A DNA stretch of 64,000 nucleotides from positions 124,001 to 188,000 of the forward strand of contig JAFKHH010000014.1 in the NCBI GenBank assembly GCA_017306865.1. The letters run 5' to 3'. Position numbers and translations under genes: made by a program. Numbering within the stretch: position 1 is the stretch's first letter; every line of letters begins with the position of its first letter. Shown piece by piece: positions 35,738 through 42,391 of the stretch. The DNA is from Filimonas sp. (GTDB taxonomy: Bacteria; Bacteroidota; Bacteroidia; Chitinophagales; Chitinophagaceae). Under the pieces are notes generated by a model. It made no database searches and was not told where the DNA came from. It saw only the letters and a program-made list of their open reading frames with translations.

Positions 35738-35745
35738 CAAAGGTA
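35738..35745 (-). promoter_or_regulatory. -7 element of the helicase gene
   Basis: TACCTTTG on the minus strand lies 18 bases before the ATG. It implies an internal promoter within the aromatic cluster. Confidence 0.5.
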
Positions 35746-35754
35746 ACTATTAAC

Positions 35755-35850
35755 AAGCAGGTTTTGAGTTATAAATTGAAGGTTTTAGGCGTAATCCGCA
35801 AGCTTTTCAGCTCAATACCAATAATTTAACCATTCAACAATTTGACAACA
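35755..35850. repeat. Family B words between tyrA and the helicase gene
   Basis: AATTTAACCATTCAACAATTT lies near 35823-35843. The opposite arm is weak, so this is a single or decayed copy. Confidence 0.45.
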
Positions 35851-35857
35851 TCTTCAA

Positions 35858-36703
35858 CTATTTCCTATTTAATACTTTTTTAATCTTATTCGCATTTTCA
35901 ATGAGCTCACGCAGATAATCGTAATTCTCCTTTTCCAGGCACATCTTAAATTTCCTTAACTGTGTAATGTGCTCATTCAGTACATCCAACACATTTTCAC
36001 GGTTTTGCCGGAAGATGGGAACCCACATGTCCGGATTACTCTTTGCCAGGCGGACTGTGCTTTCAAAACCGGCGCTGGCCAGTTCAAATATGGCATCTTC
36101 CTCGCGCTCTTTCTCCAAAACAGTGTTAGCCAGAGCAAACGATGTTATATGTGAAATATGACTGATATATGCCACATGTACATCGTGGTCCTGCGCATTC
36201 ATGTACACGAGATACATGCTAAGCGCGCGATATAGTTCTTCTACCAGTTTTACTGCTTCTTCATCACAGTCTTCTTTACTACAGATTACGGTTGCTTTTC
36301 CGGCAAACGCGTCTTCCAGAGCTGCTTCCGGGCCACTAAACTCGGTACCCCACATAGGGTGCGTAGGCACGTATCTTTTTCTTTTCGGGTGATCTTTTAC
36401 TGCATCCAGCAAGCCGCTTTTTGTTGAGCCAGCGTCTATCACTACCTGGTTGTCTACATAATCCAGGACCTGTGGCAGGAGGGTTACACACGCACTTACG
36501 GGTATAGCCAGCACTACTATATCACTTTTCTTTACTGCATCTTCCAATGGCAGGATCTCATCTACTAATTTCAACTCCAGTGCTTTCTGCTCATGTATCT
36601 TATTGGCATCCACACCTATCACGTGCTGAACAAATCCTTTCTTTTTCAATGCCAAAGCCATTGAGCCACCGATCAATCCCGTTCCAATTATAGTAATAGT
36701 CAT
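35858..36703 (-). CDS. tyrA: Prephenate dehydrogenase
   Basis: NAD(P)-dependent oxidative decarboxylation of prephenate (or arogenate) in tyrosine synthesis. The Rossmann motif is at the N-terminus (IIGTGLIGGSMALALKKKG). Further blocks are VVLAIPVSACVTLLP, IDAGSTKSGL, THPMWGTEFSGPEAA and the helical C-terminal domain with HDVHVAYISHISHITSFALA. The 281-residue protein has no ACT or chorismate mutase domain, so feedback probably acts elsewhere. It follows the aminotransferase gene by 75 bases. Confidence 0.94.
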   Translation of the reverse strand: MTITIIGTGLIGGSMALALKKKGFVQHVIGVDANKIHEQKALELKLVDEILPLEDAVKKSDIVVLAIPVSACVTLLPQVLDYVDNQVVIDAGSTKSGLLDAVKDHPKRKRYVPTHPMWGTEFSGPEAALEDAFAGKATVICSKEDCDEEAVKLVEELYRALSMYLVYMNAQDHDVHVAYISHISHITSFALANTVLEKEREEDAIFELASAGFESTVRLAKSNPDMWVPIFRQNRENVLDVLNEHITQLRKFKMCLEKENYDYLRELIENANKIKKVLNRK

Positions 36704-36711
36704 ATCTATTT

Positions 36712-36790
36712 GAGGTTTGAGGGGTAAGATTGAAGGTGTGAAGTAAAAATGGTTTCCCTTTACCTCATTCCTTATACCTTATCCCTTATT
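36712..36790. repeat. Family D repeat between the aminotransferase gene and tyrA
   Basis: TTTGAGGGGTAAGATTGAAGG on the left and CCTTATACCTTATCCCTTAT on the right form loose complementary arms. The right arm runs into the aminotransferase stop. Confidence 0.45.
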
Positions 36791-37933
36791 CTTCACACGT
36801 TTTATTGCTTCATCAAATCTTTCTATAGAGCCGCACAAGCTAATACGGATGTACCCGTTACCATTGCTGCCGAAAATACCGCCGGGCGTAATGAATACAT
36901 TAGCATTATATAGCACATCGTCACTTAATGCATATCCATCTTTATACTTCGCCGGTATTTTTGCCCACATAAACATGCCTACCTGCTCTTTTGAATAAGT
37001 GCATTCGAGCGTATCGAGCAACTCATATACTTTGGCCCTTCTTTCCCTATACACTTTGTTTACACTTTCGTACCAGTCTGCACCAAGCCCTAATGCTTTT
37101 GCCGCAGCCAGTTGTAGTGGCAGGAACATGCCGCTGTCCATATTGCTTTTGAAACGCAATACTTCATCGATTCTTTCTTTTGCTCCTACTAATACACCTA
37201 CACGCCAGCCGGCCATGTTCTGCGATTTGCTCAGTGAGTTCAACTCGATCACTACTTCTTTTGCACCATCCACACTAAGTAAACTCGCCGGCCTATCATT
37301 CAGGATAAAACTATATGGATTATCGTGGCAGATAATAATGTTGTGCTTCTTACCAAATGCTACCAGTTTTTCAAATAACGCTGTTGTTGCCAGTTGACCG
37401 GTTGGCATTTGCGGATAGTTTACCCACATGAGTTTAAAACCACCTTCGCTCACTTGTTTATCCAGCGCATCAAAGTCCGGGAAGTAATTATTTTCTTCTG
37501 TCAGATCATAATCTATACATACTCCTCCCGCCAGCTTCACAGCACTCCTGTATGTTGGATAACCCGGATTGGGCACTAACACTTTATCACCTTCATTCAA
37601 ATAGGTCATACAGATATGCATGATGCCTTCTTTAGATCCTATTAGTGGCAATATTTCTGTTTCGGGATTCAGCGTTACACCATACCATGTCTGATACCAC
37701 TCTGCAAAAGCGTTTCTCAATAACGGTGAGCCTTTATAGTTCTGATATGCATGTACATTTGCTTTCGCACTTTCTTCCTGCAACACTTTGATCACTTCAG
37801 GGTGCGGCGGCAGGTCGGGGCTACCAATACCAAGATTGATAATATTTTTTCCTTCTTTGTTCAATCCGTCTATCTCTCTCAGCTTAGTTGAGAAATAGTA
37901 TTCTCCAATTCCTTCCAGGCGCTTTGCGGTCAT
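36779..37933 (-). CDS. Class I/II PLP aminotransferase
   Basis: A 384-residue fold-type I aminotransferase. The PLP lysine is in ELNSLSKSQNMAGWRVG. Other landmarks are NLGIGSPDLPPHPEV, VPNPGYPTYRSAVKLAGG, CHDNPYSFI (Asp and Tyr contact the cofactor) and GYIRISLCGS (substrate-binding Arg). It resembles the LL-diaminopimelate / aspartate aminotransferase group. Sitting between pheA and tyrA, it probably transaminates phenylpyruvate and 4-hydroxyphenylpyruvate, an inference from context only. Confidence 0.88.
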   Translation of the reverse strand: MTAKRLEGIGEYYFSTKLREIDGLNKEGKNIINLGIGSPDLPPHPEVIKVLQEESAKANVHAYQNYKGSPLLRNAFAEWYQTWYGVTLNPETEILPLIGSKEGIMHICMTYLNEGDKVLVPNPGYPTYRSAVKLAGGVCIDYDLTEENNYFPDFDALDKQVSEGGFKLMWVNYPQMPTGQLATTALFEKLVAFGKKHNIIICHDNPYSFILNDRPASLLSVDGAKEVVIELNSLSKSQNMAGWRVGVLVGAKERIDEVLRFKSNMDSGMFLPLQLAAAKALGLGADWYESVNKVYRERRAKVYELLDTLECTYSKEQVGMFMWAKIPAKYKDGYALSDDVLYNANVFITPGGIFGSNGNGYIRISLCGSIERFDEAIKRVKNKG

Positions 37934-37934
37934 A

Positions 37935-38035
37935 TATCGATTTGAGATTTGAGATTTAAAATTTGAGATTGGGAAACTTGGCTATTTAAGATTCTGTGCT
38001 CATGAAAGCTCATCTCAAATATCAAATTTCAAATC
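37935..38035. repeat. Family A inverted repeat between pheA and the aminotransferase gene
   Basis: GATTTGAGATTTGAGATTTA on the left mirrors ATCTCAAATATCAAATTTCA on the right around a centre of about 45 bases. Confidence 0.65.
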
Positions 38036-38036
38036 C

Positions 38037-38867
38037 CTATGCTGTCTTTCCGTTTTTATAAATACCGTACACTTTTACTTCTTCTGTGACTGGTTTCATT
38101 TTTTCAATCACTTTTTCAAACTGTTCCAGTGTATCAAATTCCATATCCGCATGGAAGCTGTACTTCCAATCACTACCAGGTATCGGGAAGCTTTGCAGCT
38201 TACTAAGATTTACACCTTCCTCTGCAATATTGGTCAACACTTTTGCAAGGCTGCCACGCGAGTGATCTGTATGAAAATTCACAGATGCTTTGTTTGCATC
38301 TGCGATAGGCTGCACATCTTCTTCCCTACGCAATACGAGGAAGCGTGTGTAGTTATTTTTCATTGTATGGATATTTGGCCCGATCACATCCAGCTCAAAC
38401 AAATCCGCAGCCAGCTTGCTTGCTATAGCCGCTATGTGCTTGCTCTTGTGCTGATGCACATGCTTTGCACTAAGCGCGGTATCTTCTGTTTCTACTAATT
38501 TCCAGTTATATTTTTCAAGGTATTCGAGGCACTGCAAAATGGCCATCGGGTGAGAGTGAACTTCTTTGATGTCGTCTAAGGATACACCCGGGTTTACCAA
38601 AAGATTTTGTTTGATCTGGAGATATACTTCACCAACTACTTTTAAGTTACTTTTTTGTAACAGGTTGTAGTTAGGCAAAATGCTACCGGCTATGGAGTTT
38701 TCAATAGCCATTATACCACCTTCACTTTCTTTTTTATTACCAGCTATACGCACTACATCTCTGAAGGTAGCGCATGGTATAACTTCTACTGACTTGCCGA
38801 AAAATTCCTGTGCAGCTACCTGGTGAAAGCAGCCTTCATAGCCTTGTATGGTGATTCTTTGTGCCAT
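38037..38867 (-). CDS. pheA: Prephenate dehydratase
   Basis: Converts prephenate to phenylpyruvate in phenylalanine synthesis. The catalytic domain (about residues 4-180) starts RITIQGYEGCFHQVAAQEFF, has the GGIMAIENSIAGSI loop and the essential Thr-Arg-Phe motif (NNYTRFLVL). A C-terminal ACT domain (about 192-270) reads HSRGSLAKVLTNIAEEGVNL then SKLQSFPIPG, where the Phe-binding motif usually reads ESRP; the Glu and Arg are replaced. The 276-residue length is typical of monofunctional enzymes. It is the first gene of the cluster and is preceded by a Phe/Tyr leader peptide and terminator. Confidence 0.95.
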   Translation of the reverse strand: MAQRITIQGYEGCFHQVAAQEFFGKSVEVIPCATFRDVVRIAGNKKESEGGIMAIENSIAGSILPNYNLLQKSNLKVVGEVYLQIKQNLLVNPGVSLDDIKEVHSHPMAILQCLEYLEKYNWKLVETEDTALSAKHVHQHKSKHIAAIASKLAADLFELDVIGPNIHTMKNNYTRFLVLRREEDVQPIADANKASVNFHTDHSRGSLAKVLTNIAEEGVNLSKLQSFPIPGSDWKYSFHADMEFDTLEQFEKVIEKMKPVTEEVKVYGIYKNGKTA

Positions 38868-38874
38868 AATAAAA

Positions 38875-38902
38875 CAAAAAATCCCGGCCTTTTGGACCGG
38901 GA
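38875..38902 (-). terminator. Attenuator terminator just before pheA
   Basis: On the minus strand TCCCGGTCC (38902-38894) pairs with GGCCGGGA (38889-38882), with one mismatch and an AAAA loop. A T run TTTTTTG (38881-38875) follows. It ends 7 bases before the pheA ATG, so it must be an attenuator, not the end of another gene. Confidence 0.88.
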
Positions 38903-38956
38903 ACTTATGCTGAGTATTTTAATTTTTATTAAGCTTTAGCATATACAACCCGGTCC
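38894..38956 (-). promoter_or_regulatory. Antiterminator pairing of the pheA leader
   Basis: TGGACCGGG inside the leader peptide gene (38957-38949, minus) is perfectly complementary to CCCGGTCCA (38901-38893), the 5' arm of the terminator. The 9-bp pairing excludes the terminator. GTTGTAT (38949-38943), next to it, can pair with ATACAAC (39001-38995) in codons 6-8, giving the classical 1:2 alternative. Confidence 0.8.
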
Positions 38957-39018
38957 ACTTGACTAAAGTAGAAATAAAAGAAAAAGTAAAAAAAGTTGTA
39001 TGTACTGTTTGTGTTCAT
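38929..39018 (-). CDS. Phe/Tyr-rich leader peptide of the pheA operon
   Basis: A 29-residue leader peptide not noted by length-based gene finding. It starts MNTNSTYN, then codons 9-18 (38994-38965) read FFYFFFYFYF, that is seven Phe and three Tyr in a row, and it ends SQVDRVVYAKA before a TAA at 38931-38929. Ribosome stalling on this run when charged tRNA-Phe or tRNA-Tyr is scarce would free the antiterminator. The logic is that of enterobacterial PheL, but the sequence and Bacteroidota-type promoter are unrelated. The ATG lies 7 bases after the -7 element, so the mRNA is probably leaderless. Confidence 0.85.
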   Translation of the reverse strand: MNTNSTYNFFYFFFYFYFSQVDRVVYAKA

Positions 39019-39025
39019 TGCGAAT

Positions 39026-39056
39026 CAAAAGTAAGAAGATTCAGATACGGCACAAA
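39026..39056 (-). promoter_or_regulatory. Promoter of the pheA leader and operon
   Basis: TTTG (39056-39053, minus) and TACTTTTG (39033-39026) are separated by 19 bases, matching the Bacteroidota -33/-7 consensus TTTG-N19-TAnnTTTG. It is the best promoter match in the window. Confidence 0.8.
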
Positions 39057-39164
39057 TTTTTTTTGTAATTAATAAACGAACAATTGTTTATCACATAGTC
39101 AAAAGGGCATTAGTCAGTATGTCATAAAGCTTGCCGGATAGCTGGTTACAAGTAGTAGATACAA

Positions 39165-39612
39165 AAAGGATACATATCGCAAAGTACGCGAAGGATACGC
39201 AGAGATCGCAAAGACATTTTATGATCAGTTCGCTGAAGCAAATGAGAATGAAAGAGTGATTTTTTGTTCCGTTCGCTGAAGCGAATGGCAATGAAAGGTG
39301 GACTCTGCACTAACCTCTTATCCATTATTTTTTGCAAGTCACTGAAGCGAACGGCAATGAAAGGGTATGATTAGGTGTCAGCTATTAACAAGAATATCAA
39401 ATAATGAATATGAAACATTGCTTTGCGCGAACTCTCCGCACTCCCCGGCTCTGCGGTGAACCCCTTGTTCGATATTCAAAAAGAAAGCCCTCCCTAGGAA
39501 TAAGGACGGCCTCTAACGATTGCTTGCCATATGAAAAATCTTTATTTACTATATACTACCAGACAACCTGCAAGCGAGGTTATAAGATATTAACATACAT
39601 AGTAAAGGCTAA
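39165..39612. repeat. Gene-free stretch with family H words and three TTCGCTGAAGCGAA repeats
   Basis: Family H words (CGCAAAGTACGCGAAGGATA, CGCAGAGATCGCAAAG) lie near 39176-39213. Three copies of a 27-base unit TTCGCTGAAGCGAA-TGGCAATGAAAGG follow at 39229-39255, 39272-39298 and 39338-39364. The first half is a palindrome. GC-richer words with CTCTGCGG follow near 39440. No gene is seen. Confidence 0.6.
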
Positions 39613-39819
39613 TTACTTCTTCAGAGAATCTTTAGCAGCTTTAACTGTAGAGTCAACGCCAGCTTTCAGGCTGTCAACTTTCTTGTTCAAAGAATCTTTA
39701 GCAGCACCTGCTGTAGAGTCGATTGCTTTTACAGTAGAATCTTTAGCAGCATCAGTTGAAGTACCGTTACCGCAAGCAGCGAAAGCGCCAAGAGCTAAAA
39801 CGAATAATAATTTTTTCAT
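39613..39819 (-). CDS. Small Lys/Asp/Ser/Thr-rich lipoprotein, copy 1
   Basis: A 68-residue predicted lipoprotein. The signal peptide MKKLLFVLALGAFAACG ends in a lipobox (FAAC, Cys16). The mature part is a repetitive polar helix with words such as AAKDST, TAGAAKDSLNKKVDSL and VKAAKDSLKK. No function is known. A longer frame to 39867 would bury the signal peptide, so ATG at 39817-39819 is used. The next gene upstream encodes a paralog with an identical signal peptide. Confidence 0.72.
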   Translation of the reverse strand: MKKLLFVLALGAFAACGNGTSTDAAKDSTVKAIDSTAGAAKDSLNKKVDSLKAGVDSTVKAAKDSLKK

Positions 39820-39938
39820 AACTAATAAAGTTTGTGTGTTATTTCCAGTTAATACTGGTCGAAACAAAAGGTAACCCGCTGAAAAAATATTTTTTCAAAG
39901 AAAATATAACAAACTGATTATCAACAAACAATAAAACT

Positions 39939-39976
39939 AAAAAAGCCATCCTTCAGTGTGAAGAATGGCCTTTTTT
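39939..39976. terminator. Terminator between the twin lipoprotein genes
   Basis: AAAAAAGCCATCCTTCA and TGAAGAATGGCCTTTTTT form a stem with one mismatch. It ends copy 2 on the minus strand and gives each lipoprotein its own transcript. Confidence 0.8.
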
Positions 39977-40012
39977 ATAACTAACACTTATTAGTTACGA
40001 CTGTGGTAAGAA

Positions 40013-40204
40013 TTATTTCTTAACAACAGAATCTTTTTTCAGAGAATCAACAACTGGTTTTACAGTTGTGTCTTTGTGAGTTGTATCAGCAGCTGGAGCT
40101 ACGATAGAATCTTTTTTAGTAGAGTCAGCAGTGTTTTCTTTGTTTTCACCGCCGCCGCATGCTGCGAAAGCACCTAAAGCTAGAACGAATAACAGCTTTT
40201 TCAT
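40013..40204 (-). CDS. Small Lys/Asp/Ser/Thr-rich lipoprotein, copy 2
   Basis: A 63-residue predicted lipoprotein. The signal peptide and lipobox (MKKLLFVLALGAFAACG) are identical in 17 residues to copy 1, while the mature part differs (GGENKENTADSTKKDSIV, TTHKDTTVKPVVDSLKKDS). Duplication followed by drift of the mature part, or conversion of the leader, would explain this. The abundance of Lys, Asp, Ser and Thr suggests an extended surface or periplasmic peptide. Function unknown. Confidence 0.72.
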   Translation of the reverse strand: MKKLLFVLALGAFAACGGGENKENTADSTKKDSIVAPAADTTHKDTTVKPVVDSLKKDSVVKK

Positions 40205-40342
40205 CGTTTAATTTTTTTGGATGAGTTATTTTAATGCCGCAAAGAAAAAGAACGTTCTACTAATAGCCAATAATTTTTTAAAACTTTTTTTCCGTACCAT
40301 TTGGGTTACTTTTACGATTCTTCGGTATTAAACTATGTTAAT

Positions 40343-40909
40343 GTGAAATCCGACACCAACGAACAACTTTTATTAAAAGGGCTGGCCAATAACGAGACGA
40401 GGGCTATAGATACCATTTACAAGGAAAACTTTGGCATGGTGCAGGCACTTATCTTAAATAATAACGGCACCTATGATGATGCCAGGGATATTTTCCAGGA
40501 AGCAATGATAGCGCTTTATGAAAAAGCAAAGAGCGAATCATTTGTCTTGACCTGCCAGATTAAAACCTATGTTTACTCCATATGCAGGAGGTTGTGGCTG
40601 AAGCGGTTACAACAGATGGGCCGGTACGGCATTATAGCCAACGGTCTTGAGGAGACGATAGCAGTTGAAGAAGATTTGGATATCCATGAAAAAAGAAATG
40701 CAGAATTCGCCATTATGGAACGTGCGTTGAACAGTTTGGGCGAACCATGCAAAGGCATTTTAGAATCTTATTACCTGCAGAAGAAAGATATGAACGAAAT
40801 AGCTACAGCTTTTGGTTACACAAACGCTGACAATGCTAAAAACCAGAAATACAAATGCCTGGTACGTTTGAAAAAACTTTTTTTTGCGCAATATAATATC
40901 GGAGAATAA
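40343..40909 (+). CDS. Sigma-70 family RNA polymerase sigma factor
   Basis: A 188-residue ECF-like sigma factor with region 2 (about 10-85: EQLLLKGLANNETRAIDTIYKENF, ARDIFQEAMIALYEKAK) and region 4 (about 120-185: ALNSLGEPCKGILESYYLQKKDMNEIATAFGYTNADNAKNQKYKCLVRLKKL). The region 4 form with TNADNAKNQKYKC is typical of a Bacteroidota subgroup. There is no ATG; GTG at 40343 (before KSDTNEQ) is preferred, and a TTG at 40301 would overlap a TACTTTTA promoter-like motif. The next gene starts one base after the stop and probably controls this sigma factor. Confidence 0.85.
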   Translation: MKSDTNEQLLLKGLANNETRAIDTIYKENFGMVQALILNNNGTYDDARDIFQEAMIALYEKAKSESFVLTCQIKTYVYSICRRLWLKRLQQMGRYGIIANGLEETIAVEEDLDIHEKRNAEFAIMERALNSLGEPCKGILESYYLQKKDMNEIATAFGYTNADNAKNQKYKCLVRLKKLFFAQYNIGE

Positions 40910-40910
40910 C

Positions 40911-42008
40911 ATGGAAGATACAGTGCTATTAGAGGTTATAGAGCGTTATCTCACTGGTGATATGTCTGCTGAAGAGAGAGCTCATTTTGAGCAGCTCCGC
41001 AAAAATACACCAGAGGTAGACCAGATGGTGGTAGAACACAAGCTGTTCCTGCACCAGATGGAAATGTATGCAGAACATTCTACACTTAGAAACTCCCTGC
41101 ATGCAGCACATAACCGCCTTGTAGAAGCAGGTACGATCAATGAAAGTGGGGTAACTGAAACAAAAGGTAAGGTTGTACAATTCTGGAACCGTTATAAAAA
41201 AGTAACTGCAATTGCAGCATCTATTGCAGGTTTAACAGCAATCACGATCAGTGCATTGTTTTCTTACTACTCCCCTGCTAATAATTTACAGATCCAGAAA
41301 CTGAACAGGGACATTAAAAACCTGACGGAAAAACAACGCGCCCAAGGCGATAAGATTAACGAGGTTGAAAATAAAATACCAAAAGGCACCACGATAAAAA
41401 GCGGCGGTTCTGCATTCCTGATAGATGGCAAGGGCTACCTTGTTACTAACGCACACGTGCTGAAGGGGTCAAGAACTGTCGTTGTTAATAACAATGGTCA
41501 ACAGTTTACTGCAATTATTGCACTGACTGATCCACAGAAAGACTTAGCAATCCTGAAAATATCAGATAAAGATTTCAAACCTTATAGTTCCCTGCCTTAC
41601 TCTATTAAGAAAAGTGGCCTAGACTTAGGCGAAGAGGTGTTTACACTAGGCTATCCACGAAACGACATTGTTTATAATATGGGTTACCTTGCTGCCCGCA
41701 GCGGTTTTGAAGGTGACACATCCAGCTACCAGATTTCTTTATCAGCAAACCCTGGTAACTCCGGTGGTCCTCTGTTTAACAAAAATGGCGAAGTGGTTGG
41801 TATTGTAAGCACACGCCAGGCACAGGCAGAAGGTGTTGTATTCGCTATCAAAGCAAAAGGCATTTACCAGGCAGTAGATGAACTGAAGAAGAGCGACAGC
41901 ACTACACAAAAATTAAAACTACCTACTAATAACTCTCTGAAGGGCATGGAAAGAAGAGACCAGTTGGCTAAACTGGAAGACTATGTGTTCCTTGTAAGTT
42001 CTTATTAG
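40911..42008 (+). CDS. Membrane-anchored anti-sigma-like/HtrA-type serine protease fusion
   Basis: A 365-residue protein. The cytoplasmic N-terminus (1-97) resembles anti-sigma factors in size and pattern (LLEVIERYLTGDMSAEERAHFEQL, then a helix-rich segment) but lacks a zinc-binding HxxxCxxC. One membrane helix (98-120) and a coiled coil (125-150) follow. The periplasmic domain is a trypsin-like S1C protease with His182 (TNAHVLKG), Asp211 (QKDLAIL) and Ser284 (NPGNSGGPL). No PDZ domain is present. It starts one base after the sigma factor stop, so the two are coupled. I infer that it binds the sigma factor and couples release to a periplasmic signal. Confidence 0.8.
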   Translation: MEDTVLLEVIERYLTGDMSAEERAHFEQLRKNTPEVDQMVVEHKLFLHQMEMYAEHSTLRNSLHAAHNRLVEAGTINESGVTETKGKVVQFWNRYKKVTAIAASIAGLTAITISALFSYYSPANNLQIQKLNRDIKNLTEKQRAQGDKINEVENKIPKGTTIKSGGSAFLIDGKGYLVTNAHVLKGSRTVVVNNNGQQFTAIIALTDPQKDLAILKISDKDFKPYSSLPYSIKKSGLDLGEEVFTLGYPRNDIVYNMGYLAARSGFEGDTSSYQISLSANPGNSGGPLFNKNGEVVGIVSTRQAQAEGVVFAIKAKGIYQAVDELKKSDSTTQKLKLPTNNSLKGMERRDQLAKLEDYVFLVSSY

Positions 42009-42046
42009 TACAAGATATTTTCCCCGATCCAATTAAATGAAAAAGG

Positions 42047-42076
42047 AACCCGCTGTAACAGGCGGGTTTATTTTTT
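42047..42076 (+). terminator. Terminator of the sigma/protease operon
   Basis: AACCCGC (42047-42053) pairs with GCGGGTT (42062-42068), and TATTTTTT follows. Confidence 0.8.
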
Positions 42077-42094
42077 CCGGTAATGAAAGGGTGT

Positions 42095-42391
42095 CGGATG
42101 TCGTGAAACGTGAGACGGCAATCGTGAATTTGTTCCTGAGATTACTATCCTTTTTTATAACTCTGCTTACCTTCTGTGCGCTTTGCGATATGTAACGCAG
42201 CGTGCGCAGAGGATACGCAGAGCTCGCAAAGAAAACTTTAGCTACAGAGGCTAATTCATTGATGGCCGTTTCACGATACTTGGTGCATCTTTCTGCCTTA
42301 GTACCTTAGTGGCGGATAAAAGAAAAGGCCACTCATTCAAGTGACCTCATCTTCTCTTAAAAGGAAGACTCGTTAGTTCGTTACTACGATC
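42095..42391. repeat. Gene-free stretch with family F and H words
   Basis: CGTGAGACGGCAATCGTGAA (family F) near 42108-42128 is followed by CTTTGCGATATGTAACGCAG and GCAGAGGATACGCAGAG (family H, near 42180-42222). No gene is seen up to the adaptor stop at 42392. Confidence 0.5.

Noticed and set aside
38868-39018. T-box or other tRNA-sensing leader for pheA
   Set aside because: No T-box consensus or specifier stem is seen; the Phe/Tyr-rich open frame and alternative stems explain the leader fully as ribosome-mediated attenuation.
39229-39364. Three spaced repeats considered as a short CRISPR array
   Set aside because: Spacers are unequal (16 and 39 bases), the repeats are degenerate, and no cas genes lie in the window.
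39404-39874. A 156-codon plus-strand frame opposite the first small lipoprotein
   Set aside because: It is the antisense of a clear lipoprotein with signal peptide and lipobox; its Ala/Glu/Ser repeats mirror the lipoprotein's coding repeats.
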